A stretch of 64,000 nt of DNA from Sinonovacula constricta. Taxonomy: Eukaryota > Mollusca > Bivalvia > Cardiida > Solecurtidae. This document shows positions 42,301 through 54,300 of the stretch, piece after piece. The stretch lies in the NCBI GenBank assembly GCA_007844125.1, contig CM017569.1:4491169-4555168 (forward strand). Direction: 5' to 3'. Position 1 is the first letter of the stretch. Each line of letters begins with the position of its first letter. The position numbers and the translations under genes were made by a program. The notes under the pieces are model-generated. The model ran no database searches. It saw nothing but the letters and a program-made list of their open reading frames with translations, and was not told where the DNA came from.

Positions 42301-45300
42301 TTTCTCAGTAACCATTCATGGAAGAGCTTTGAAACTTCACATATCTTTACACAAGTGTATTTTTAATATGAACATTTAATATTGTCTAAGAACCATGGCC
42401 CTACCTCAAAGGTCAAGGTCACACCTAGGGTAAAAAGTATCAGAAAATGCCAAAATGTAGCTTCCTGAGTTTAGTTCAGTGCATAGATAAGGTACTTCAG
42501 CTAAGATGCATAAAAGAATGTTCCCCTCATTGAAACAGTTTTGCATCCAAGAACCATGGCCCTCCCTCAACTGTCAAGGTCACACTTAAGAGTTCAAAGG
42601 TCAATTTTTTTACAAATTTACAGTTTCTGGAGCATAACTTCGCAACTAAAGAAGTGATTTCATCCACATTACACAGAATTGTTAATCTAAACGTAAATTG
42701 AAAACCTGGTTTTTTCGCATGGCAACTTTTCTTGTTTAAGGCTAAAATCTTGATTTGTTGTTTTTTACATTGTAAACCTCACATGCTTCTATGGAACTTG
42801 GAATCAGTCCAATATTAAGAAATCATTATTTTTAATAAGCTATTTTTTCTTACTTTAGATTCTGATGTTCCCCAAACTTTTGCCTGGGAGTTGTCAAAAG
42901 AACTAATCAGCTGGGCAACCAAGGGAGATAAACAGAGAGTGAACCTCCTTTGTGGAGAGTTCCTGGGATGGACCAATCATATTGTAGATGTGTGTCAGGC
43001 CACTTTAGTTCATTGTACTGACTGTGATAAGAAAAGGTACATTCTAAAACAGAGTGCTAAGTAAGCCTTCTTGATTAATGCAAAATGTTCTTAATTAATA
43101 AATTACAATGTCTATTTCTAATTTCGTATATAGATAGTTTCCATGTGATGTCATCGACACTGATAAGACAGTTTAAGGCAACCATCTTTGTGGGCAGAAG
43201 CTAATGCAGGCCGAAATTGCGAAAAATGTGCTGTATTAAACTCACCACTGTGTTTTTATTTTTCAGTCTATTTTACTGAATTTTATATCGAATTTAACAG
43301 CTTTTACAAAGTATTTTAAATATCAAAACTATATTTTGATAGATTAAAAAGTTAAAGAAATACAACTGAAATTCATACACTGTTCATTTTGTTTTAAGTA
43401 TGAGCCAATAGTTTTATATATTTCTGTGTATTAATTCTGTGTGCATTTATCAATTATAAAAATATTGTATCTTAAAAATATGAATTTCAAGAGCTTTCCA
43501 ATGGTGTATAGCTTTTAATTTTCAGACCACAAATGAAGAAATTATGAGAAAATAAAATTTACCATTCTATACAATTAATATGAAAATCCCTTGAAGTTAC
43601 CATCAAAGATGGCTGCCAAGATAAGGGATTTTCACTGATGCGGAAACTATCTATAGCAGTTGAATTATGTGTTAATGCATCCATACTACTCTTTCTCATT
43701 GTAATTTAATTTCTGTCTCACAATTTATTGCTGTCTTCATATTTATTCATATTGTTTTCTTTTTTATTCAATCTCAGACATGAATGATATTTGGTAATGT
43801 CATCGCATCATATTTTTTCACTTGCATCTATAACCATTGTTTAGACTGATGGATTTTGTTGCTATTGCTACATGTTGTAATTGTTTGAAGTGAGAAATCA
43901 AAGTGTAATGAGCTTGTCTATTGTTGTTAAAACTTTAAATCTAATATCTGAGTTATATTTTACAAATGAAAGCAGCATGTCCACCCTTTCTTCATTCTTT
44001 TTGCAACTAGCTGATGTAAAATTTTAGTGGAGGGATACACAATTTTCCTTAAAATTTGCTTGTTTGCTCTTAATCTGTTTCTTTTTCTTCCAATTACTAA
44101 TATATAACAAATGCATTTCTCCCTGTTTATATTTTTTAACATTTAAGTTCTTGATATGTTTGATTTTCTTGTTTCCTCCCTAGGGACCTAGAGTCTTTGT
44201 GTTACGATGTGGACCAATTGGCATCCAGCCTGTTAGACAGTGTGAAGTATGTCCTGCATGGAGACTTCTCACAGCTACAGGGAACCAGGCACCAGGCTCA
44301 AAACTGGGCCACCAAGGTTGGTATCCAGTCCATGGAATGAGCTTTGGCTGAACATTTATAAAGGGATTGTTTTAAACAGTGGTCGAGAAATTAATCATGT
44401 TTCAATTTTTTTTTCTCAAAAATGATTTTAGAATTCAGCTCTGGTAGCAATTATGTAATATATAATGTGATGTACTTTAATCTAAGCACACAAATCTTAA
44501 TCAAACACTGATTTTTTAAACAAAGAAACATATTTTCTTATAGTTTTGCATTATTAAAATGTCACACAGTTCTTATTTTAAAAGCACACATCATTAACAT
44601 GTATATGTTGTACTGTGTTAGTAAATTTGTGCTTCACAGTCTGTTCTTGGTTGTAACTGAACCTCACAGTGAGGGTTGTCTCCCTTTTTTAAACATTTGC
44701 CAAACATTCTTTAAAATTACTTTTAAGTTTATTTTAAATAAGTGTGTGATAACTGTATATATTGTTGCAGGTAGAGAAGGTGCGAGTGTATGTTGACATT
44801 ACAGTAGATGAATGGAAGACCTTCACTGACCAGGTGTGTCAGGCAGCAGTGGCCAGGAAACAGGACCTGGTGCTACACACAGTATGCTTATCTGTGGTTT
44901 ATTATCTCTCTGTCATATTTATGATGTAGATGTACATGCTCAATTCACTAAAGTAATATCTTACAAAGATAAATGTTCACTGTTAAATACATATTTGTAT
45001 TGCATTGTAAAGATTGGTTTGAATAGTGTAATATATGTCCCATTAAACTAACTAGGGTCAATATTGCAATGTCTAGTGATAGGTGTAGAGGGTGATCACA
45101 GAAATACTATCTTGGTAGAACTAAGCATGGTTAGAATGTGTTCTTGACTTTCCAGGTGGAGAAAGTTCAAGGTCATCAGCAGGCAGTGTGTGGCCTTGTA
45201 GAGCTAACCTCTAGATTTAGGTGGGAGGGAAAGGTCAAGGGCCATGGCCTTGAAACCCTTTGGCAAAGCAAGAATGACCTTGAAAATCTCACAGTGACCT

Positions 45301-48300
45301 TCAAAACCACCACAACTATGATAAGCGAACAAGGTAATGTTTAACTATCACTTTGGCATCGAACTTTCATTCATTTTCTAAACAACCACCATCATTAGTG
45401 ACATCAGCAGCTGTAGCACCATAACCATCACTTCCACCATCATTTAATAACCTACTTCCAGCTTCATATTTTCCAAGTCTTTTTTCCTATACCCCCAGAC
45501 CAAAGAGAGCAATGTAACCAGTGTGACCAGCTGGGCAGAGAGTGGTCAGTAAAGATATACTGTATGCTGACAAGTCTGCGGGACCTAGCTGACACCCTTC
45601 TGGCTCAAGGCTCAAACCTGTGGCCCCATCTTATCCAGACTGACAACATAACAGGGTACATGGCAGGAGAGAACAGTCGCCTTAAGGACCTGCTAAGGAG
45701 TGCCTGTTATAGGTATGTTCTGTAGGTACAATTTGTTGTTGTATTGGTACATTTGTTTGTATTGCAGACATTGTGTTGTTTTAGTGTATACTTATTTTGC
45801 TGGTATTTTGTTAGAACACTGTGTTGTTATATCATAGAACTACTTTACTGTTGTATTGCGAATATGCTTTTGTGTTAGTTCTTTGAAGGTAAAAAAATGC
45901 ATAATTATATAAAATGTCTAAAAATTGAATAAAACAAACATTTTTATGCAATCTAAAATGGAATGCAAACCAAATGTGATATATTTTGTGGAATGGAAAC
46001 ACATTTGGCCATGGCTCAAGGCTATTAGTGATGGTAATTATTTGTTTAGGTAGACATTCCAACAATGTACTTCTCCACTTAAAGTAGGTGGCAGTTATCC
46101 TAATGGCCATTATGTGTTGGGTGACATACTATAATCTAGGTATGCTTAAAATGACTATTTCAGTTCTAGGCATGAAGTGAAGCAGAGAGCTGTTTAATCA
46201 CGATTTTTTGAGCATTATTTGCTTTGTCACCAGCTATATGTCTTAGGCTGGTATTCACCAACCAGAATCCCAAATCATTATTTGTACTTAAGGTATCATT
46301 TTTATAACAACAATAAATATTAATCCTTTTAATGTACTACAGGAGTAATTGTTATCTACAAAGGGCAAAGTTCAAGTGCTATACAAAGTTAAAGATATGC
46401 ATTGTGAAACACTTTAAAGTTATTGTCTTCTGAAGTTCATTACTTAAGCCAATTCTTAATTACAAATATTTGGTGAATACAGTCAAATTACAAATAAAGG
46501 TACTACTTAACTACAAAATTCTATTCTATGAAATGTTTTTTTATTGAAGAACAGCTAAGAGGTAACCTTTTACTGTCAGCTGATATTGAATTTTGTGGTT
46601 TGTTACCCACCCAGTGACAGTAACCAACAGACTGTGTACAAGGAACTTTTGGCTGACATGACAGAGACTGTAGAAGACCTAAAGACAGCCTCCTTAAGGA
46701 AGAAAGTCACATCTGCTTCAAATGTCTACACACATCAGTACACTAACCTGCGAACAAATTTGCACAAGGCATTCTGGGTGCTGAAGGTATAAACATTAAA
46801 AATGTATATTGTGGCATGAGGGTGTTTATGAGTATAGCTTAGGTCTCAGATTTTTCTGCACAGTATTAAAGTTGTGGCAGTTGTGACACTGAGTGTAGCC
46901 AAAATATACTCATCTGTATGTATTAGTGTCATGTATGGGTATTTGAATAAACAATAAACAATCATATTGGGTATTTCTTGCATTTAAAAAGTTCTGATTT
47001 AACAATATTATTAAAAGTCAGTAAAATCCGGATTTCAACTATTCAGGGCATGTTAAGAATATTGGAGATTGGGTGAAGCCCAGTTTTTAACATCACAGAT
47101 CCATGTTTATTTCAGGCCAGCCAGTGTGTAGATATTGCTCGGCAGCAGACCTATGACTACAGTGGAACAGTGGATCAGCTCATTGATAAAGCTTTCCAGG
47201 TGTTAGCTGCCACAGGTACATGGGGCAACCCACAACTACTGCACTTTACCTTGATAGTGGCTGTCTGTGGCTGAGAAAATTTAGGCACTGACTTTTTGCC
47301 TGCTATGTTAGTTCAAGTGGCTGACTGTAGCCTCCTCTCTATGTTCTATGTTAGTTCAGGTGGCTCACTGTAGTCCCCTCTTTTTGTTAGTTCAAGTGGC
47401 TGACTGTAGCCCCTTCTCTATGTTAGTTCAGGTGGCTCACTGTAGCTTCCTCTCTATGTTCTATGTTAGTTCAGGTGGCTCACTGTAGCCCCCTCTCTAT
47501 GTTAGTTCAAGTGGCTGACTGTAGCCCCTTCTCTATGTTAGTTCAGGTGGCTGACTGTAGCCCCCTCTCTATGTTAGTTCAGGTGGCTGACTGTAGCCTC
47601 CCCTCTATGTTAGTTCAAGTGGCTGACTGAAGCTCCTCACTATGTTAAGTCAGGTGGCTGACTGTAGCCCCCTCTCTATGTTAGTTCAGGTGGCTGACTG
47701 TAGCCCCCTCTCTATGTTAGTTCAAGTGGCTGACTGTAGCCCCTTCTCTCTATGTTAGTTCAGGTGGCTGACTGTAACACCTCTCTATGTTAGTTCAAGT
47801 GGCTGACTGTAGCCCCCGCTCTATGTTAGTTCAGGTTGCTCACTGTAACCCCCTCTCTATGTTAGTTCAGGTGGCTGCCTGTAGCCCCCTCTCTATGTTA
47901 GTTCAAGTGGCTGACTGTAGCCCCTTCTCTCTATGTTAGTTCAGGTGGCTGACTGTAACACCTCTCTATGTTAGTTCAAGTGGCTGACTGTAGCCCCCTC
48001 TCTATGTTAGTTCAGGTGGCTGACTGTAGCTCCTCTCTATGTTAGTTCAAGTGGCTGACTGTAGCCCCTTCTCTCTATGTTAGTTCAAGTGGCTGACTGT
48101 AACACCTCTCTATGTTAGTTCAAGTGGCTGACTGTAGCCCCCTCTCTATGTTAGTTCAAGTGGCTGACTGTAGCCCCATCTCTATGTTAGTTCAGGTGGC
48201 TGACTGTAGCCCCCTCTCTATGTTAGTTCAGGTGGCTGACTGTAGCCCCCTCTCTATGTTAGTTCAAGTAGCTGACTGTAGCCCCCCTCTCTATGTTAGT

Positions 48301-51300
48301 TCAAGTGGCTGACTGTAGCCCCCTCTCTATGTTAGTTCAGGTGGCTGACTGTAGCCCCCTCTCTATGTTAGTTCAAGTGGCTGACTGTAGCCCCCCTCTC
48401 TATGTTAGTTCATGTGGCTGACTGTAGCCCCCTCTCTATGTTAGTTCATGTGGCTGACTGTAACACCTCTCTATGTTAGTTTAAGTAGCTGACTGTAGCC
48501 CCCTCTCTATGTTAGTTCATGTAGCTGACTGTAGCCCCCTCTCTATGTTAGTTCATGTGGCTGACTGTAACACCTCTGTATGTTAGTTCAAGTGGCTGAT
48601 TTTAGCCCCCTCTCTTTGTTAGTTCAGGTGGCTGACTGTAACACCTCTCTATGTTAGTTCAAGTGGCTGACTGTAGCCCCCTCTCTATGTTAGTTCAAGT
48701 GGCTCACTGTAGCCCCCCTCTCTATGTTAGTTCATGTGGCTGACTGTAACACCTCTCTATGTTAGTTCAAGTGGCCTGACTGTAGCCTCTTCTCTATGTT
48801 AGTTCAAGTGGCTGACTGTAGCCCCACTCTCTGTTAGTTCAGGTGGCTGACTGTAACACCTCTCTGTGTTAGTTCAAGTAGCTGACTGTAGCCCCCTCTC
48901 TATGTTAGTTCAGGTGGCTGACTGTAGCCCCCTCTCTATGTTAGTTCAAGTGGCTGACTGTAGCCCCTTCTCTCTATGTTAGTTCAGGTGGCTGACTGTA
49001 ACACCTCTCTATGTTAGTTCAAGTGGCTGACTGTAGCCCCCGCTCTATGTTAGTTCAGGTTGCTCAATGTAACCCCCTCTCTATGTTAGTTCAGGTGGCT
49101 GCCTGTAGCCCCCTCTCTATGTTAGTTCAAGTGGCTGACTGTAGCCCCTTCTCTCTATGTTAGTTCAGGTGGCTGACTGTAACACCTCTCTATGTTAGTT
49201 CAAGTGGCTGACTGTAGCCCCCTCTCTATGTTAGTTCAGGTGGCTGACTGTAGCCCCTCTCTATGTTAGTTCAAGTGGCTGACTGTAGCCCCTTCTCTCT
49301 ATGTTAGTTCAAGTGGCTGACTGTAACACCTCTCTATGTTAGTTCAAGTGGCTGACTGTAGCCCCCTCTCTATGTTAGTTCAAGTGGCTGACTGTAGCCC
49401 CCTCTCTATGTTAGTTCAGGTGGCTGACTGTAGCCCCCTCTCTATGTTAGTTCAGGTGGCTGACTGTAGCCCCCTCTCTATGTTAGTTCAAATAGCTGAC
49501 TGTAGCCCTCCTCTCTATGTTAGTTCAAGTGGCTGACTGTAGCCCCCTCTCTATGTTAGTTCAGGTGGCTGACTGTAGCCCCCTCTCTATGTTAGTTCAA
49601 GTGGCTGACTGTAGCCCCCCTCTCTATGTTAGTTCATGTGGCTGACTGTAGCCCCCTCTCTATGTTAGTTCATGTGGCTGACTGTAACACCTCTCTATGT
49701 TAGTTTAAGTAGCTGACTGTAGCCCCCTCTCTATGTTAGTTCATGTAGCTGACTGTAGCCCCCTCTCTATGTTAGTTCATGTGGCTGACTGTAACACCTC
49801 TGTATGTTAGTTCAAGTGGCTGATTTTAGCCCCCTCTCTTTGTTAGTTCAGGTGGCTGACTGTAACACCTCTCTATGTTAGTTCAAGTGGCTGACTGTAG
49901 CCCCCTCTCTATGTTAGTTCAAGTGGCTCACTGTAGCCCCCCTCTCTATGTTAGTTCATGTGGCTGACTGTAACACCTCTCTATGTTAGTTCAAGTTGCC
50001 TGACTGTAGCCTCTTCTCTATGTTAGTTCAAGTGGCTGACTGTAGCCCCACTCTCTGTTAGTTCAGGTGGCTGACTGTAACACCTCTCTGTGTTAGTTCA
50101 AGTAGCTGACTGTAGCCCCCTCTCTATGTTAGTTCAGGTGGCTGACTGTAGCCCCCTCTCTATGTTAGTTCAGGTGGCTGACTGTAGCCCCCTCTCTATG
50201 TTAGTTCAAGTAGCTGACTGTAGCCCTCCTCTCTATGTTAGTTCAAGTGGCTGACTGTAGCCCCCTCTCTATGTTAGTTCAGGTGGCTGGCTGTAGCCCC
50301 CTCTCTATGTTAGTTCAAGTGGCTGACTGTAGCCCCCTCTCAATGTTAGTTCAGGTGGCTGACTGTAGAATCTCTCTATGTTAGTTCAGGTGGCTTACTG
50401 TAGCGCCCTCTCTATGTTAGTTCAAGTGGCTGACTGAAGCCCCCTTTCTATGTTAGTTCAGGTGGCTGACTGTTGCCCCCCTCTCTATGTTAGTTCAAGT
50501 GGCTGACCTGGTGCCCTTCAGCACCTTACTATGCAGTTACCCTGTTTATTATAACTTTAATGTGGAGATGTTCAAGTTACAGCTTGATATCACCAAAATG
50601 ACTATAATTGTTTCTTTCAATGCATTTCCAAAACATCGAGAAGGGAGTTTGGGGCTTTCAATGAAAATGTTGGTTATGTTTTAAGGTAGAGCAGGGGTAA
50701 TGCAGCACCTCCCATTGATGAGTATCCTTTAGTAAGCTAAATGTGCTGTCATCTCTTGAAAATAATGTTCATTTAGAATTAGAATCCCTGTAAAGTCAAC
50801 TTTTTTCTTTCAAATGTTTTGTCTTTGACCATTATTCCTGTAGCACTGACTCGCTTACTGTTGCTCACTCTACCCCTTTAAACTTATAAAAACTCACCTA
50901 ATATTCTGTAACTTTTACTAAGATTTTATTAGCTGTATCCAGTTTTTTTCTTTTTTGTACCTTTCATTATGTGTTTTAAACTTATGTTCTTAAGGCGAAG
51001 CTAAAGCAGAGGAAGAGACAAAGTTAAGGGATCTTATTAACCAACTCTCGCAAACTGTAGCAGAAGTACGACGGAAGGTGCTATCTGCATTACAACTCTC
51101 TGCAGAGCTGTCCCGCCGCTCTGTTGTGAGGCAGTGTCTAGACTCCCTAAACAACCTCCTGCCAGAAGTTGTCTCAGTGGTTAAGGCTCTTGCAGGCACA
51201 GATGGTAAGTAAACTTGGCGGTGGAAGTGATAGTGATGAAATGGTTATAGTGATGATGGTGGGGAGGTAAAATGGATGGTTGGGGTGATTAGGTTAGTGA

Positions 51301-54300
51301 TGGGAGGGGTGGTTATGAAAGGGTGGTAAGGGTGATGGGGGTAACAGGGATATTAAGATATTAAGGTGATTAGGGTGGTAGCAGAAGTAATGGTGCTGAA
51401 GGGTGGTGCGGTGACAAGGATAGTTGGGGATATGATATCACCGCCTTGCAATACACACAAGGGACTAATGTGTTTTGAAATGCATTTCCGGTGCAGCGTC
51501 AGACTTGTACTTGTCTATTTACCTCACCTTACCGCCCTCTTCGTACCCGGGAACCAAATAATGGTTTTACACTAAAAGGCATTGAGAGCAATATTTTATC
51601 TGTAGAAAAAGACAAATATATTTAGTCCCGCTTTAATAATTGCATGCTTATCATTCCTAGCAAAGATTATTGTTCACACATTGAAACTTCATTATACCCC
51701 CACCACAAAATGTGGGGGGGCTATAATGGAATCACTTTATCCGTCCGTCTGTCTCCATTATCGTGTCCGCTCTATAAATCCTATACCAATTGAAAGATTT
51801 TCTTCAAACTTGGCTGAAATGTTCACCTCAACAAGGGGATTTGCAGAACCCATGTTGCCCATGTCAGCTCAAGGTCAAGGTCACAATTGAAGGTCAAATA
51901 TCAAACAATCAAATATTAGACATTATGTCGTGTCCGCTCTGTAAGTCCTACACTAATTGAAAGTTTTTCTTTAATCTTGGCTTAAATGTTAACCTCAACA
52001 AGGGGATGTGCAGAACCCATGTTACTCTTTTGCCGGATTAAGGTCAAGGTCACACTTGAAGGTCAAAAATTGACTTAGAAAATATTCTTAAATTTTAACA
52101 TGTACTTGAATATTTCTGAAACTAGAAAAAGTATTTGCTTGAAGCTTAAAATCTATATGAAGTGTCACAATTACGATATGCAGGTCAAGTTGCATAACTC
52201 TGTATTGCATTTTGACAAAGTTATGCCCCTTTTAAGTCTTCAAATTTACATACAATCAAGTATTAGACAATATGTCGTGTCCGCTCTATAAATCCTATAC
52301 TAATGGAAGAATTTTCTTCAAACTTTACTCAAATGTTCAACTCAACAAGGTTATGTGCTGAACCCATGTTACCTTTGTGCCAGCTTAAAGTCAAGGTCAC
52401 ACTTGAAGGTCAAAATTGACTTAGAAAATGTTCTTAAATTTTAACATGTACTTGAATATTTCTGAAATTAGCACAGGTATTTGCTTGAAACTTAAAAGAT
52501 ATATGACGTATCACAAGTAAGATATGCAGGTCAAGTTTCATAACTCTCTATTGCATTTTGACAAAGTTATGCCCCTTTTTAAGTCTTAATTTACTTACAA
52601 TCAATACTAGACAATATGTTGTGTCTGCTCTATAAATTCTATACTAATGGAAGGATTTTCTTCAAACTTGACTCAAATGTTCACCCCAACTGGGCAATGT
52701 GCAGAACCCATCATACCCTTGTACCAGCTTTGTCAAGGACATTGGTGGGGGTATGAATCGCATTCAGCGATAGTTCTAGTTTAACTTGTTACCACATTGT
52801 TTCTTTATCACATTTCCCCGATCATGTAGGCTTACTTTTACGCTTTAGTATTAGAATCTAGTAAACAATGACGATAATTAGGTCGGCTTTATATATTCTC
52901 GGCTAATTCGTTATGCTCCGAGTCACATCGCCAACTCAACTGTGGTGGCATTTCTCTAAATCTTACAATATAGTTCATTTTCCAATACATTTATACTATC
53001 GGTTGCTAATTTTGTTAAATATTAAATGATTTCCGTCATTTTAAATGATAATTAGTGTCACTTAGACTCTGACTGATATTTATAAAGTAAACATTATTCC
53101 AGTAAGATTGACAGAGGTTGAGTTTTTGTCAGGCAATAAGTTTTCTCTTATCAAAATGAAACACAGTAGATCTACAATATGCGTTTCCTTTTCATTTTGG
53201 ACGGGATCGCATTTCTCTAGTGGCTCTAGTGGCTTTCGTAATGATATTATACAAGATTAGATTAGATTCAACCCGATAATATTTAATATAACGCGTAAAC
53301 AGTAATCGAGCATTACCTTTCATCATATGCTTAACTCCTCCCATTTTAATTTACATAACATAATCGCTCAGCCAATCAAATTTAGAAAGCAGATAAATCA
53401 TGATGAACGGTTAAGTCTATCTCTTATAGTTGGCTAATTAGCATAACCCCAAACCACCAGCAAGGTGTCATTTGCCTCTTATGATCTTGTGTATTGTGCT
53501 AATTTCATCCTACTGATATCTGGCATCATGCTAGACTTGGTGACGTAGATCAAAGAAATTCAGGCCTTGCCGACACTGATGTACTTGTATCTGGGAGGTC
53601 AACGCCTGCTAATTTCACTTGTAACATGTAAAGCAGACACATTTTCATAACTGTTAGCCAGTACACAATTGAGTGATAATTTTGGATTATTAACGACATA
53701 TTTGATCACTATGATTATGTGTTTTAAAAAGGGTTAGTATTGTAATATATGATATTTTGAACTTAATATATATACATGTATATATATATATTCCGAATAC
53801 AAACTGATTAAACGATTACAAAATCACTTTTCACACAGAAACACACGTTTAATGTGTATGTGTTAATTGATGTATCTGTCCATTGGTTCTGCCCTAAATC
53901 AGTGTCCATTTTTTTTCTTCTTGATACCTTGTCCATAAGTCGAATAGACTTTTCAGAGCAATTTAAGGACACATATTACCTCGATTTATGGGTGAGTAAA
54001 TACGGTAGTTGTGATAGTGATTGTTGTAATTGACCATTTTCTTTTGTAATATGTTGTTTTGTAAGTCCTTGTTGATTTTTAAGTAATTTATGCCTCATTT
54101 TGACAGTGTACATAGTATAGCTTGATAGTTATAAGAATGAGGACTTGTTGGTGTATAAATTCCAGTTAAGTAAACACAAGATGTTTATATTATAGGCTGT
54201 TTTTTTGCTACCTTTACTTACAGGTTGCTCTGTGAAAGGGAACCATAGCAAGGTATCCTGGCTCCGTCTCCTCTGGAGTGCAAAAGTACGCCACCTAGTG

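Noticed and set aside
48112..49536. Open frames repeating MLVQVADCSPLS
   Set aside because: These are short in-frame stretches of the 36-bp intronic satellite, broken repeatedly by unit-length changes.
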